A DNA stretch of 64,000 nt. Origin: Mesorhizobium sp. WSM3862. Its GTDB lineage: Bacteria; Pseudomonadota; Alphaproteobacteria; Rhizobiales; Rhizobiaceae. The stretch spans positions 1-64,000 of the forward strand of contig NZ_NSGE01000009.1 in assembly GCF_002294985.1 (NCBI RefSeq), read 5' to 3'. The notes below the pieces were generated by a model, which saw only the letters and a program-made list of their open reading frames with translations, was not told where the DNA came from and ran no database searches. Every line of letters begins with the position of its first letter. The first letter of the stretch is position 1. Below, piece by piece: positions 17,188 to 26,146 of this stretch. Both the position numbers and the translations under genes were made by a program.

Positions 17188-20100
17188 GTGAATGATGATG
17201 GCAAGCGAAACCGTGCTAGGATCGAAACATTGGACTGCGGCTTCGTGCTTGAGGGAAACGGCTTGAGTAGCTCGCCGCCCACGATGTTCGTGCTCAACGG
17301 CGTTACCGTCGACGTGAGCAGCGAGACCTTGCGCGACAAATCCAACAGCACAATCGCACTTCGTCACCAAACCTTCGCGGTGCTTCGTCATCTTCTGGAG
17401 AACGCTGATCGCGTCGTCACCAAGGACGAGCTGATGAGGGCGGTCTGGAACGGGATCGCGGTCACCGACGACAGCCTTGTGCAATGCATTCACGAGATCC
17501 GTGCGGCGCTCAATGACGGTCGGCAGGCTGTTGTGGAGACGGTGCCTCGGCGCGGTTACAGGCTGGTCCGTCCTTCAAGCGCCGGGCCAAGAATGGCCAC
17601 TATCCTGGCAGCCGAACTGGCTGCTGACGGTCGGCCGCTAGGTGAGGCTGAGCGGGGCGCTGCTGTACCTATCGGGCCGTACAGGAAGATCGTCGATCGG
17701 CTGCTGGTGCAACATGCCGGTCGCGTGTTCTCGAGCGCCGAAGAGAGCGTGGTCGCCGAATTCGCAGGCCCTGTCGAGGCCTTGCGGTGTGCGAGCGACA
17801 TCCAGCATGAGGTCGACAGACGGAATTGCCAAGTTCCCAAGACAAAGCGCCTGCGCTTCCGCATCGGGCTTCACCTCGGTTATGTCGTCGACGAGGGCGA
17901 CCACCTCGGGGGCGAGGCGGTCGAGGTCGCAGCCCATCTTCAATCATTGTCACGACCGGGCGGGATTTGCATCACGGAAGCGGTTCATGCCCAGGCTCGA
18001 GACCGGCTCCCGCTGGAATTCATCGAGCTTGGCGAGCAGAAGCTGAAGGACGTCGCACGTGCCCTGCGCATCTACCGCGTACCTCTTGCTTCAGAGGAAC
18101 CGGTCAGGTCGCCATTTCGCGGTCTCGATGCCTTCGAATTCGAAGATGCCGATCTCTTCTTCGGCAGAGCGCGGGCGATTGCTGCCTGCACCTCAAGACT
18201 GGAGCAGCAGGCAGCAAGCGGCACTGCGTTCCTGCTAATCTACGGCATGAGCGGTTGCGGCAAGTCTTCCCTCCTGCGCGCTGGCCTGCTGCCGTCATTG
18301 ATCCGGCCCGGAACCGTGGCGGGCATATCGTTGTGGCGCCGCTGCCTGATCCGCCTCTCCGAAGGACCGGATGCATTTGCTGTGCTGGCTGCGGCGCTGC
18401 TTAGCGAAGCTGCTGTGCCGGAACTGGCCTGCGAAGTAACAGCCGCGGAGCTTGCTCGGCTTTGCAGGAGCGCGCCGGATCGGGCGCTGGCGATGGTTCG
18501 ACAGGCACTTGGCAAAGCCGCTGGGTCGGCCCGCTCGCAGATCAGATTGGTTGTCGCCATCGATCAGTTGGAGGAGCTGTTCACGACGGAGAAGCAGCCG
18601 GCGACGCGCGAGGCTCTCGTGCGGCTCATGACGCTGCTCGCCGCGAGCGGACTGGCCTGGGTGATCGCGGCGATCCGTTCGGATTTTTTTCACCGCTGCG
18701 GCGAGGTCCCGGGGTTCTCGGCGCTCAAGGATGGCCTCTCCAGCTACGAACTCCTGCCGCCGACTGGCCCGGAGATCGGTCAGATCATCCGTGAGCCGGC
18801 GGGCGTTGCCGGACTCCGCTTTGAGGAGAATGCCGAGTTGGGGCGACTCGATGACGTGCTGCAGGAGGCAGCAGCTGCCGATCCCGGATCATTGCCGCTT
18901 CTGGAGTTTGTGCTCGACGCGTTGTACCAGGCCGGCCGCGAGCCCCGCGTTCTCACCTTTGCGGATTATCGCGCGCTCGGCGGGCTCGAAGGCGCAATCG
19001 CGCGGCGCGCCGATGAAGTTGTGGATTTACTGGCGCCTGAGATCCAGGAGGCCTTACCGACGGTACTGGGCGCCCTCACAACTGCAAGTCTGAGCGATGA
19101 CACCGTGACGGCACGTCCGGCCCTGCTCACCGAAGTTGCAGGCACTCCCGCGCGATCGACGCTGGTCAGGGCCCTGATCGACGCACGGCTCCTCGTCAGC
19201 GACGAGGACGCCGCAGGGCGTGTCTTCGTGCGCGTTGCACATGAAGCACTGTTGAGGCGCTGGCCGCGCGCAAGTGACATTGTGAATGCAAACCGGAATT
19301 TTCTCGAGACGCGCGAACGCCTCAGGGCTGATGCCCACCGATGGCACCTGGAAAGCAGGAATCGAGAGCTTCTCCTTCCGTCCGGCAAACGTCTGGCGGA
19401 GGGCGAGGAACTAATGTTGTCGAGACGGGAGGAGATCGACGATTATGTCCTTGAGTACATCGAGGAGTCCTTGCGTGCCCATCGGCAGAAAGAGGAGGAG
19501 GACCGGCACGCAGCGCTAGCGCTGATCGAGGCCGCCGAAGAGGCAAAACACGAGCGCCTGGAGCGCGAGGCCGAGCGCCGGAGCCTGGCGGCGGCCGCAG
19601 CAAACCGGCTTTCCCGACGTACCCGCAACGCAGCGATTGTGGCGATAATGCTCGCTCTCATCGCGGGCGCAGGCGCGCTGGTCGCCTTCAGGGCGCAGGA
19701 GGAAGCGAGGTCGCAACGCGACCAGGCGATGCGAAATCAGTTCCTTTCGCTCTCCTTCCTTTCGGAGCAGTCCACCGGGGCAGGCAGCACCGAGGCTGCG
19801 ATCCTGTTGGCGCTTGAAGCACTGCCCTCAAAAGACCAATCCGAGCGGCCATATCTGTTCGAGGCGGAGGCAGCCCTCTACAAGGCTCTCCTGGCGCACC
19901 ACCAGATCAAAATCTTCCGGCATGGCGCCGGCGTGACGGATGCGGCATTCAATCCGAGCGGCGATCGCATCGTCACCGCATCCTACGACAAGACTGCAGC
20001 CGTCTGGGACATCTCCAGCGGTGCCGAAACTGCAGTTCTAAAGGGTCATGAAGAGGCCTTGGAGAGGGCTGAATTCGGCCCGGACGGGAGCCGTATCCTG

Positions 20101-22071
20101 ACGGCGGCGAGGGACGGCACTGCACGGCTCTGGGACGCCGTCTCGGGAGAACAGCTCTTCATCCTGCGGCCGGTAGGCAGCTATCCAACGGCAATCTTCA
20201 GCCCGGATGGAACCCGGATGCTGACGGCAGGGGAGAACAGCGATGCAACGCTCTGGGATGCTCGGACTGGAAAGAAAGTCCTAGGTGTAAAAAGCGACGC
20301 ATATACGCGTGCTGTTTTCAGTTCAGACGGCCGCAGCTTCGCGACGGCAGGCAAGCATTTTGTTTCGATCTGGAATAGCGCAGACGGCGCGCTGACGCGG
20401 TCAATCCGAGTGACCTCCTGGCCCTACAGCCTGGCGTTCAGCCCGGACGGAAGCCGGATGCTGGCCGGCCCCTGGGGTTGGCATTCACACCGCGACACTT
20501 CCAGCCTTTTCGATTTGTCGAAAGGAACGGAGATCGCAAAGCTGGCCGGCAGCAAGAGCGACACGCAATTGAACGGCGTGATTTTCAGTCACGGGGGTCA
20601 GCGAATCGCCACGGTGTCGCTCGATGGCACTGCCCGGATTTGGGATGGAGCGTTGGGAACGCTGGATGATGTGCTCGGCCAGGAGGTGTCGGGACTGAAG
20701 GCAGACATCGACACGGATGAACGCGATGTGGAGATGAACGGTGCTTTCACCCCGGACGACCGCTTCCTGGCGACCGCCTCGGTCAATGGGCCGATCCGCA
20801 TCTGGGACGCTGAACGCGCCTCGTTGGTGACGACGATCGCCGGTCATGAATCCTTGGTCGAGCATATGGAATTCAGCCCGGTCGACAGCAACATTCTTCT
20901 CACTGCTTCACACGATGGCACCGCTCGGCTGTGGGATGTCGACGGCGCGCTGACGACTTCGCTCTCACATGAATATCGGCCGACTTTCGCGGTCTTCAGT
21001 CCCGACAATGTCCACCTTCTGACCGGCGGCGGCGACAGCGCGGCGCACCTGTGGGATATCGTGAGCGGGCGCGAGACAATCCGGCTCGATACACATGAGA
21101 TTGTTCAAAGCGCGACGTTCAGCCTAGATGGAAGGCGTGTCGCGACGGCATCTCTTGGGGGGCAGGTCCGTGTTTGGGATGTGGCCACGGGACACGAGAC
21201 CGCCCAGTTCCGATCACATCGCGGCCTGATCCAGATCCAGTTTGATCGCGATGGCAAATCGCTTCTCTGCGCATCGATGAACGGCACCGCGCAGCTGTGG
21301 GACGCGGGGACCGGCACCGAGCTAGCCGGCATCAACACGAGCAGCAACCTACCGCAGGCCATTCTTAGCCCTGACGGAAATCTGATCCTCTCGGCCAGGG
21401 AAGACAATGCGGGCCACCTTCTGACGACGGGCGGAGCCGAGCTCAGGGTTCTTGTGGGGCATCAGGATCGCATCACGGCAGCGGCCTTCAGCCCGGACGG
21501 TCAACTCGTCGCCACGGGCTCACTCGACCACACGGCTCGCATTTGGTCGACCACGGACGGAGCAAACGTCAGAACGCTAGTGGGACACACCGGCGCGGTA
21601 ACGGTCGTCGCCTTCAGCCCCGACGGTCAGTTGCTGTTGACCGGCTCGCGCGATGGAACCATCCGGATCTGGAGCGTCGCTGGCGGACTGGAAAGGGCCG
21701 TTCTAAGGGGCCACAGCGGCGCGGTGGACAGCGTTCAGTTCAGTCCCAACGGTTTGTATGTCGTGACCGCGTCCTCGAAGGATCGCACGGTCCGGCTCTG
21801 GGCGACGCAATCGGGACGCCAGATTGCCGTCCTTGGCAGCCACGACGAAGCAACCATTCTACTGGGCTTTACACGCGCAGCTTTCAGTTCCGACGGCACC
21901 CGCGTTGCAATTGTTTCCGGCGAAAAAGATGTCCGCATCCTTCGCGTCTTCCAAACGTCCCGGGACCTCATTGAGTTCGCCCGGCGCACCGTCCCTCGCG
22001 AACTCACCGCTTGCGAGCGGCGAAGCTTCTTCCTTCCTGAAGACCCTGCAATTGGCACTTGTCCGGGCTGA
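17188..22071 (+). CDS. Giant winged-helix / cyclase-like / nSTAND / WD40 protein
   Basis: A 1627-residue multidomain protein. Residues 45-127 form an OmpR-type winged helix (ending VPRRGYRLV). Residues 137-298 resemble a class III adenylate cyclase, but the first metal-binding Asp region reads ILAAELAADG instead of the usual ILAADVVGYS, so it is probably catalytically dead. An nSTAND NTPase follows, with P-loop GMSGCGKSS (353-361) and Walker B LVVAIDQLEEL (about 454-464). A coiled region leads to one membrane segment near 812-834, then about sixteen WD40-type repeats (motifs such as FSPDG and TARLWD) to the end. STAND proteins are signal-driven switches and the propeller probably senses the ligand. 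Start uncertain: GTG at 17188 lacks a clear site; ATG at 17284 is an alternative. Confidence 0.9.
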   Translation: MNDDGKRNRARIETLDCGFVLEGNGLSSSPPTMFVLNGVTVDVSSETLRDKSNSTIALRHQTFAVLRHLLENADRVVTKDELMRAVWNGIAVTDDSLVQCIHEIRAALNDGRQAVVETVPRRGYRLVRPSSAGPRMATILAAELAADGRPLGEAERGAAVPIGPYRKIVDRLLVQHAGRVFSSAEESVVAEFAGPVEALRCASDIQHEVDRRNCQVPKTKRLRFRIGLHLGYVVDEGDHLGGEAVEVAAHLQSLSRPGGICITEAVHAQARDRLPLEFIELGEQKLKDVARALRIYRVPLASEEPVRSPFRGLDAFEFEDADLFFGRARAIAACTSRLEQQAASGTAFLLIYGMSGCGKSSLLRAGLLPSLIRPGTVAGISLWRRCLIRLSEGPDAFAVLAAALLSEAAVPELACEVTAAELARLCRSAPDRALAMVRQALGKAAGSARSQIRLVVAIDQLEELFTTEKQPATREALVRLMTLLAASGLAWVIAAIRSDFFHRCGEVPGFSALKDGLSSYELLPPTGPEIGQIIREPAGVAGLRFEENAELGRLDDVLQEAAAADPGSLPLLEFVLDALYQAGREPRVLTFADYRALGGLEGAIARRADEVVDLLAPEIQEALPTVLGALTTASLSDDTVTARPALLTEVAGTPARSTLVRALIDARLLVSDEDAAGRVFVRVAHEALLRRWPRASDIVNANRNFLETRERLRADAHRWHLESRNRELLLPSGKRLAEGEELMLSRREEIDDYVLEYIEESLRAHRQKEEEDRHAALALIEAAEEAKHERLEREAERRSLAAAAANRLSRRTRNAAIVAIMLALIAGAGALVAFRAQEEARSQRDQAMRNQFLSLSFLSEQSTGAGSTEAAILLALEALPSKDQSERPYLFEAEAALYKALLAHHQIKIFRHGAGVTDAAFNPSGDRIVTASYDKTAAVWDISSGAETAVLKGHEEALERAEFGPDGSRILTAARDGTARLWDAVSGEQLFILRPVGSYPTAIFSPDGTRMLTAGENSDATLWDARTGKKVLGVKSDAYTRAVFSSDGRSFATAGKHFVSIWNSADGALTRSIRVTSWPYSLAFSPDGSRMLAGPWGWHSHRDTSSLFDLSKGTEIAKLAGSKSDTQLNGVIFSHGGQRIATVSLDGTARIWDGALGTLDDVLGQEVSGLKADIDTDERDVEMNGAFTPDDRFLATASVNGPIRIWDAERASLVTTIAGHESLVEHMEFSPVDSNILLTASHDGTARLWDVDGALTTSLSHEYRPTFAVFSPDNVHLLTGGGDSAAHLWDIVSGRETIRLDTHEIVQSATFSLDGRRVATASLGGQVRVWDVATGHETAQFRSHRGLIQIQFDRDGKSLLCASMNGTAQLWDAGTGTELAGINTSSNLPQAILSPDGNLILSAREDNAGHLLTTGGAELRVLVGHQDRITAAAFSPDGQLVATGSLDHTARIWSTTDGANVRTLVGHTGAVTVVAFSPDGQLLLTGSRDGTIRIWSVAGGLERAVLRGHSGAVDSVQFSPNGLYVVTASSKDRTVRLWATQSGRQIAVLGSHDEATILLGFTRAAFSSDGTRVAIVSGEKDVRILRVFQTSRDLIEFARRTVPRELTACERRSFFLPEDPAIGTCPG

Positions 22072-22443
22072 GGTCGACAACGGGGTCAGAGCCCTTGTGA
22101 TCAATCTGCGATGCCAGGCCGATACCGCAGCATGTTTTCGATCTTCTTCGTCCGCTGTGTGGGGTGCGTAGCAGCCGTTCCGATTCTGGGTTGGGCATTC
22201 TGATCGAATTTATAAGAAACTGGGATGGAGACGTGTCTGTACCTCAGACAGGTAGGCTTGCCGCTCGCCATCCAAGGCAACCGTGAAGCAAACAGCGCAA
22301 CGAGCCGGCGCGAAAGCCAAATTTTTCAATTATTTAGATGCGAACTCGAAAGACGCTCTCTCCGCCAGCACTCTAATGGTCGGGATGGCGGCAAGCCGCA
22401 TCGTGGGCGGCTCAGATTGCGCCGCTCTGAGGTGTGGATCGGC
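22072..22443. other. Interval without a recognisable gene
   Basis: About 370 bases after the WD40 gene. Short open frames only, none with a start signal or a recognised domain. No T-run terminator was seen after the stop at 22071. Confidence 0.4.
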
Positions 22444-22611
22444 CTATGGTTCGTCCTTGTCGATCCCGATGCTCTCGCCTTCGCCATGCACCTGGTTCCG
22501 GTCCCAATCGTTGGTCTTGTCAGGCGTTTTCGCGGCAGCTTTTTGGTTTTCCCGTTCCTTGTCCTTGCGGGGCTTAGGACCGGGCAGATCGCGCGATGAT
22601 TTGGGTTCCAT
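22444..22611 (-). CDS. Small charged hypothetical protein
   Basis: A 55-residue protein very rich in Lys, Asp, Glu and Pro (MEPKSSRDLPGPKPRKDKER at the start, DWDRNQVHGEGESIGIDKDE near the end). The composition, the clean ATG and stop and the DWDRNQVHGEGES segment look like a small rhizobial protein rather than chance. It has no membrane segment and is likely disordered. The ribosome-binding sequence is weak. Function unknown. Confidence 0.55.
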   Translation of the reverse strand: MEPKSSRDLPGPKPRKDKERENQKAAAKTPDKTNDWDRNQVHGEGESIGIDKDEP

Positions 22612-22754
22612 TGAGGTGTGTCCCTGTCGGTCGAACAGAACCCAACGTGGGCTGAGCTCGAATGTTCCGGCGCTTTGCCGGCGATATGCATTGCAAGGAC
22701 ATCCCGGCGTCCTGCGGAAGGAACCGGGCAGCCCACAGATACGTTCTGGCGCTC

Positions 22755-23234
22755 ATGGATGAGCTTGTTGAACGTTTCGGGCAGCAAACCTGGCTGCCAT
22801 TTTCCGTAATTTCAGCCAGGCTTTTGCTGGCTGCGGTTCTTGGCTCACTCGTCGGCATGGAGCGCGAATGGCGTAACCGGCCGGCCGGGCTGAGGACGCA
22901 TATCCTGATCTGTCTGGCAGCCGCCTTGATCGCCATCCTGGCCATCGAAATCACCCATCTCCCCGTCTTCGATGGGCAGGAGATAGCCATTGACCCCATC
23001 CGCCTGATCGAAGCCACAACTGCCGGCGTCGCATTCCTGGCTGCAGGGCTAATATTCTTCTCCAAAGGGGAGGTTCAGGGGCTGACGACCGGCGCGGGAA
23101 TGTGGCTGGCCGGTGCCATTGGATTGGCAGTGGGTCTCGGGTTCTGGCAGATCGCAATTCTTGGCACAGTCTTGGCGCTGATCGTGCTAGGGCTTTTGCA
23201 GCTGGTGCAGGTTGCCCCAAAGGACGAGCAATAG
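22755..23234 (+). CDS. MgtC/SapB family membrane protein
   Basis: About 159 residues from the ATG at 22755. The family signature is clear: LLLAAVLGSLVGMEREWRNR followed by PAGLRTHILICLAAALIAIL, then TTAGVAFLAAGLIFF, TTGAGMWLAGAIGLAVGLGF and a last hydrophobic helix. Four to five membrane segments are expected in the inner membrane. MgtC proteins help survival at low magnesium and in host cells, partly by acting on ATP synthase. The frame is open to 22662, but that extension is polar and unlike the family. No cytoplasmic ACT-like C-terminal domain is present, so this is the short form. Confidence 0.88.
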   Translation: MDELVERFGQQTWLPFSVISARLLLAAVLGSLVGMEREWRNRPAGLRTHILICLAAALIAILAIEITHLPVFDGQEIAIDPIRLIEATTAGVAFLAAGLIFFSKGEVQGLTTGAGMWLAGAIGLAVGLGFWQIAILGTVLALIVLGLLQLVQVAPKDEQ

Positions 23235-23403
23235 TCGGAGCATTTGGAGGCAGGGCGTCCAGTCCCTGCGCTTGTCGGCGTTACAGTGTTTTGCTGAATT
23301 GCAGATTCCGATCGTCTCGGCCGGCGCACTCATGGCAGATCATGACCTGTCACCAGATCAAGTGCAGACACCCATGGTCCGGCCCGACAAGGCAGGAATC
23401 CTC

Positions 23404-23613
23404 CTAGCCATTTTCGGCTCTGCGCAGCAGCCGCGACAAGTGCTGCCGATGCATCGCCTGCATGTCTTCAAGCAGCTGGAGGAAGCGCAGGGCGTCATCG
23501 GTCGGCAATCCCTGATCGCTGAGGTCGGCAACCAACTCGTGCTGACGGCGAAGGTGCCGCTCGCCTTCGTGAACATGCCGCCTGGCCATTTCGATATCAT
23601 CGTCGATTGCCAT
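23404..23613 (-). CDS. Small helical hypothetical protein
   Basis: A 69-residue soluble protein that should form two amphipathic helices (ARRHVHEGERHLRRQHELVA and ALRFLQLLEDMQAMHRQHLS), a pattern seen in many small rhizobial proteins of unknown function. It begins with the ATG at 23613; the ribosome-binding site is weak. It stands alone on the minus strand. Confidence 0.6.
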   Translation of the reverse strand: MAIDDDIEMARRHVHEGERHLRRQHELVADLSDQGLPTDDALRFLQLLEDMQAMHRQHLSRLLRRAENG

Positions 23614-24328
23614 TTACCGGAACGTCGCTGTTGTCGTGACGTTCCTCGGGTGGGCTGTCCAAGATTGGAACTGATTGCGCGGCCATGACTTGTTATGGGA
23701 GCGGTCGTTCCCGTTGGGACGTAGCCGTCTCGGCAGCACAAAGCCCGTCGCTTACGCTCATTAGCTGCGACGGGCTTTTCAAGTCTTAGAAAATGTTAAT
23801 GTCGGTCGCCGCAAGCGCGGCGCATAATGGAACTCTGCCCCGCTGCGCGGGGTAAGGGCCCGGCCTGTATGTCAAGCCCCCAACCCCGCCCGGCAGGCCG
23901 GGCTACCTTGATCCACAAAAGCGAACTTTTGCACCGTCCGGTCCGCACGTTGCGAGAACGGCGGCCTGCGGGATGTGAAGGCAGCCGAACGTCGTCAGCG
24001 TCTGGCGAGACAACGGATCGGCGCGCAACGCGAATGCACGGCGGAACCAACAGGCAAGGGCGCGGTTGGGGCAGATGGCCGCCTACGACGAAACAACTAA
24101 TCCCGCGCTAACCGGTGCACGCGGTCGAGGCCGGATTTTGCGCCCTCGTTTCTGTCCGTTCGGAAGGAAACGAGGCCATCCTCACGAGCGACATCTGTGT
24201 CGGCCTCATTCTTATGAGAACCGGGAAGCAGTCGCGCACGCCCTTGGTCTTAGTCACCAACAGACAAGTTCGTTTGCCGGGCACGAGCCGCTTGCAATAG
24301 CTCTGCATCACCTCCCGGGAGTTCTTTG
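23614..24328. other. Gene-poor interval with an orphan terminator
   Basis: About 700 bases without a supportable protein gene. It contains the stem-loop at 23740-23779. CCCCGC/GCGGGG near 23840 and CCCGGCCT/AGGCCGGG near 23868-23908 are further inverted repeats. The end of the interval should hold the promoter of the flavoprotein gene at 24329. Confidence 0.45.
23740..23779 (+). terminator. Rho-independent terminator, possible sRNA end
   Basis: Perfect 12-bp arms AAAGCCCGTCGC (23740-23751) and GCGACGGGCTTT (23767-23778) around a 15-base loop, followed by TTTTC in the plus direction. The nearest upstream plus-strand gene (MgtC) ends 500 bases earlier and the gene between them is on the other strand. 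It may therefore end an unannotated small RNA starting somewhere in 23620-23720. Confidence 0.7.
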
Positions 24329-25252
24329 GTGATCGAAGACGATAGCGTCTGTCAGTGGGAACGAATTGACTGCTTGGTTATCGGTGGCGGTCCGGCCGGC
24401 TTGGCAGCAGCGACGTATCTGGGGCGCTTTCGCCGCCGGGTCGTCGTTGTCGATTGCGGTCAAAGCCGCGCGAAGCTCATTCCGATTACCCGCAACTGTC
24501 CCGGCTTCCCCGACGGCATAGCCGGCGCCGAACTGCTGAATCGGCTGCGGCAGCAGGCTTTGCAGAGCGGAGCCGATCTTAGGCACGATATAATCCACGA
24601 GATTGGCCGCGACGGAACGGATTTTATTGCGATCGGTTCGACAGCCATTCGTTCCCGCGCGGCGCTCCTGGCTACTGGCATTGTCGATAAGCTTCCAGAG
24701 ACGCCTTCGGCAGACGATATGATCAGAGCCGGCACCTTGCGCCTCTGTCCGATCTGTGACGGCTATGAGGTGATCGATAAGCGCGTCGCAGTCCTGGGCC
24801 CGGCGGAAGAGGCGGTGAAGAAGGCATTGTTCATGCGGACCTACACTCGCGACGTCACCGTACTGACGACCGATGCTTCGAGTGAAATTGATGCAGATGC
24901 CGGCCGACTGATCCACGAAGCTGGAATCCAGCTCGAGCCCTGCATCCCTCATTCGCTACGACCCTCGGGAGAGCAGGCCACCATTCAACTCTCCAACGGA
25001 ACAGCATCCTCATTCGATACCGTCTATCCCGCCATGGGATGCACGATAAGGTCGCAACTTGGCCTAGATCTCGGGGCGACATGCGACGAGCTTGGAAATC
25101 TTGTCGTGGATGCGCATCAGCGCACGGTCGTGCCAGGCCTGTATGCCGCTGGCGATGTGGTCAACGAAATCAATCAGATTGCTGTCGCATTCGGCCACGC
25201 CTCGATCGCAGCCACCGACATGCATAACTATCTTCACGATACCAAGTGCTAG
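24329..25252 (+). CDS. Thioredoxin-reductase-like FAD oxidoreductase
   Basis: About 307 residues, class II pyridine nucleotide-disulfide type. The FAD-binding motif is DCLVIGGGPAGLAAATYLGR at the N-terminus, the redox-active pair is CPICDGYE, and the C-terminal FAD motif is VPGLYAAGDVVNEINQIAVA. The NADPH-binding motif is atypical (VAVLGPAEEAVKKALF instead of GGGDSA-type), so the electron donor may differ. GGGAG lies seven bases before the GTG at 24329; a TTG three bases earlier is an alternative start. It is followed 19 bases later by a small gene, probably co-transcribed. Role likely in redox balance; the partner is unknown. Confidence 0.85.
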   Translation: MIEDDSVCQWERIDCLVIGGGPAGLAAATYLGRFRRRVVVVDCGQSRAKLIPITRNCPGFPDGIAGAELLNRLRQQALQSGADLRHDIIHEIGRDGTDFIAIGSTAIRSRAALLATGIVDKLPETPSADDMIRAGTLRLCPICDGYEVIDKRVAVLGPAEEAVKKALFMRTYTRDVTVLTTDASSEIDADAGRLIHEAGIQLEPCIPHSLRPSGEQATIQLSNGTASSFDTVYPAMGCTIRSQLGLDLGATCDELGNLVVDAHQRTVVPGLYAAGDVVNEINQIAVAFGHASIAATDMHNYLHDTKC

Positions 25253-25271
25253 TTTTCACCGGTGAGTTGTG

Positions 25272-25577
25272 ATGCATCTTGTTCAGATCCTGCTCCCCTG
25301 CTCGGACAACAACGGCCAGCCTTTCGCTCAAGAAGATTTCGACCGCGTGAAGAAAGAACTGGCGAGTCGCTTCGAAGGCGTTACTGCTTACCTTCAGGCG
25401 CCTGCCGACGGTTTGTGGAAAAAGGGTGCCGAGTCCAACGCCGACAAGATTGTGATCTTCGAAGTCATGGCCAACGAGGTCGATCTCATCGACTGGCGTG
25501 AACGCCGGATCGCACTCGAGCGGTGGTTTCGACAGGAGAAGGTGGTTATCCGCTACATGCCGATCGCGCTGGTGTAG
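25272..25577 (+). CDS. Conserved hypothetical protein next to flavoprotein
   Basis: A 101-residue soluble protein (MHLVQILLPCSDNNGQPFAQ at the start). The pattern of alternating strands and helices (DKIVIFEVMANEVDLIDWRE) suggests a small alpha/beta fold of ferredoxin-like type, but I do not recognise a named domain. GGTGAG lies close to the ATG. It follows the thioredoxin-reductase-like gene by 19 bases and is likely in the same transcript. Confidence 0.65.
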   Translation: MHLVQILLPCSDNNGQPFAQEDFDRVKKELASRFEGVTAYLQAPADGLWKKGAESNADKIVIFEVMANEVDLIDWRERRIALERWFRQEKVVIRYMPIALV

Positions 25578-25660
25578 TCGTTCTTGTCCATGCACGGGAA
25601 ATCAGAGCCGGCGCCTCTCCTCCCGGCGTAGCTCAGATGAGTTCGCTCGGCCCGTCGGCA

Positions 25661-26146
25661 TCAGCCGGTCCCGAACCATTCGATGGCCGGGCGGGTGATC
25701 ATCAGCCATAAGATAGCGGCGACCGCGCCGAAGGCCGGAAAGCCGAAGACGAACCAGAGCCGGAAAAGCCGGTGATAGCGCGGCGGAAGCAACTGGCCGG
25801 CTTTCGCCGCCGCCAGGGCAAGATCGCGCATCTCCATCTGCATCCAGACCACGGGAAGCCAAAAAACACCGGTCACGACGTAGAGAAGGATCGACAGCGC
25901 GATCCAGCCGTCCCAGAGCGAATAGCCGACGAGCCAGGCAAGCGCGACGCCGGTGATCGGTTGCGCCACAACTGCCGTTGCCGTGAACAGGAAATCGGCA
26001 ATCACGACAATGCGCGCGACCGCGGCCACGGTAGCCGGGTTGCCGGTCCGGTGTGCAAGCAGCATGAAGAAGGCGATGCCAGCGCCCGTCCCCAGCAGAA
26101 CCGCCGCGCCCACGATATGGAGGTATTTGAGACCGAAGTAGAGCAT
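25661..26146 (-). CDS. DUF2269 integral membrane protein
   Basis: A 161-residue inner-membrane protein with four hydrophobic helices. It opens LYFGLKYLHIVGAAVLLGTG, followed by FMLLAHRTGN, AQPITGVALAW and WLPVVWMQMEMRDLA, all typical of DUF2269. GGAGGAGCG precedes the ATG, and that ATG overlaps the stop of the upstream gene by one base (TGATG), so translation is coupled to the SDR-DoxX gene. Function unknown; it probably works with its neighbour in the membrane. Confidence 0.88.
   Translation of the reverse strand: MLYFGLKYLHIVGAAVLLGTGAGIAFFMLLAHRTGNPATVAAVARIVVIADFLFTATAVVAQPITGVALAWLVGYSLWDGWIALSILLYVVTGVFWLPVVWMQMEMRDLALAAAKAGQLLPPRYHRLFRLWFVFGFPAFGAVAAILWLMITRPAIEWFGTG

Noticed and set aside
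23839..23908. GC-rich inverted repeats after the orphan terminator
   Set aside because: Arms are only 6-8 bases of C/G, likely by chance in this composition, with no gene or T run attached.
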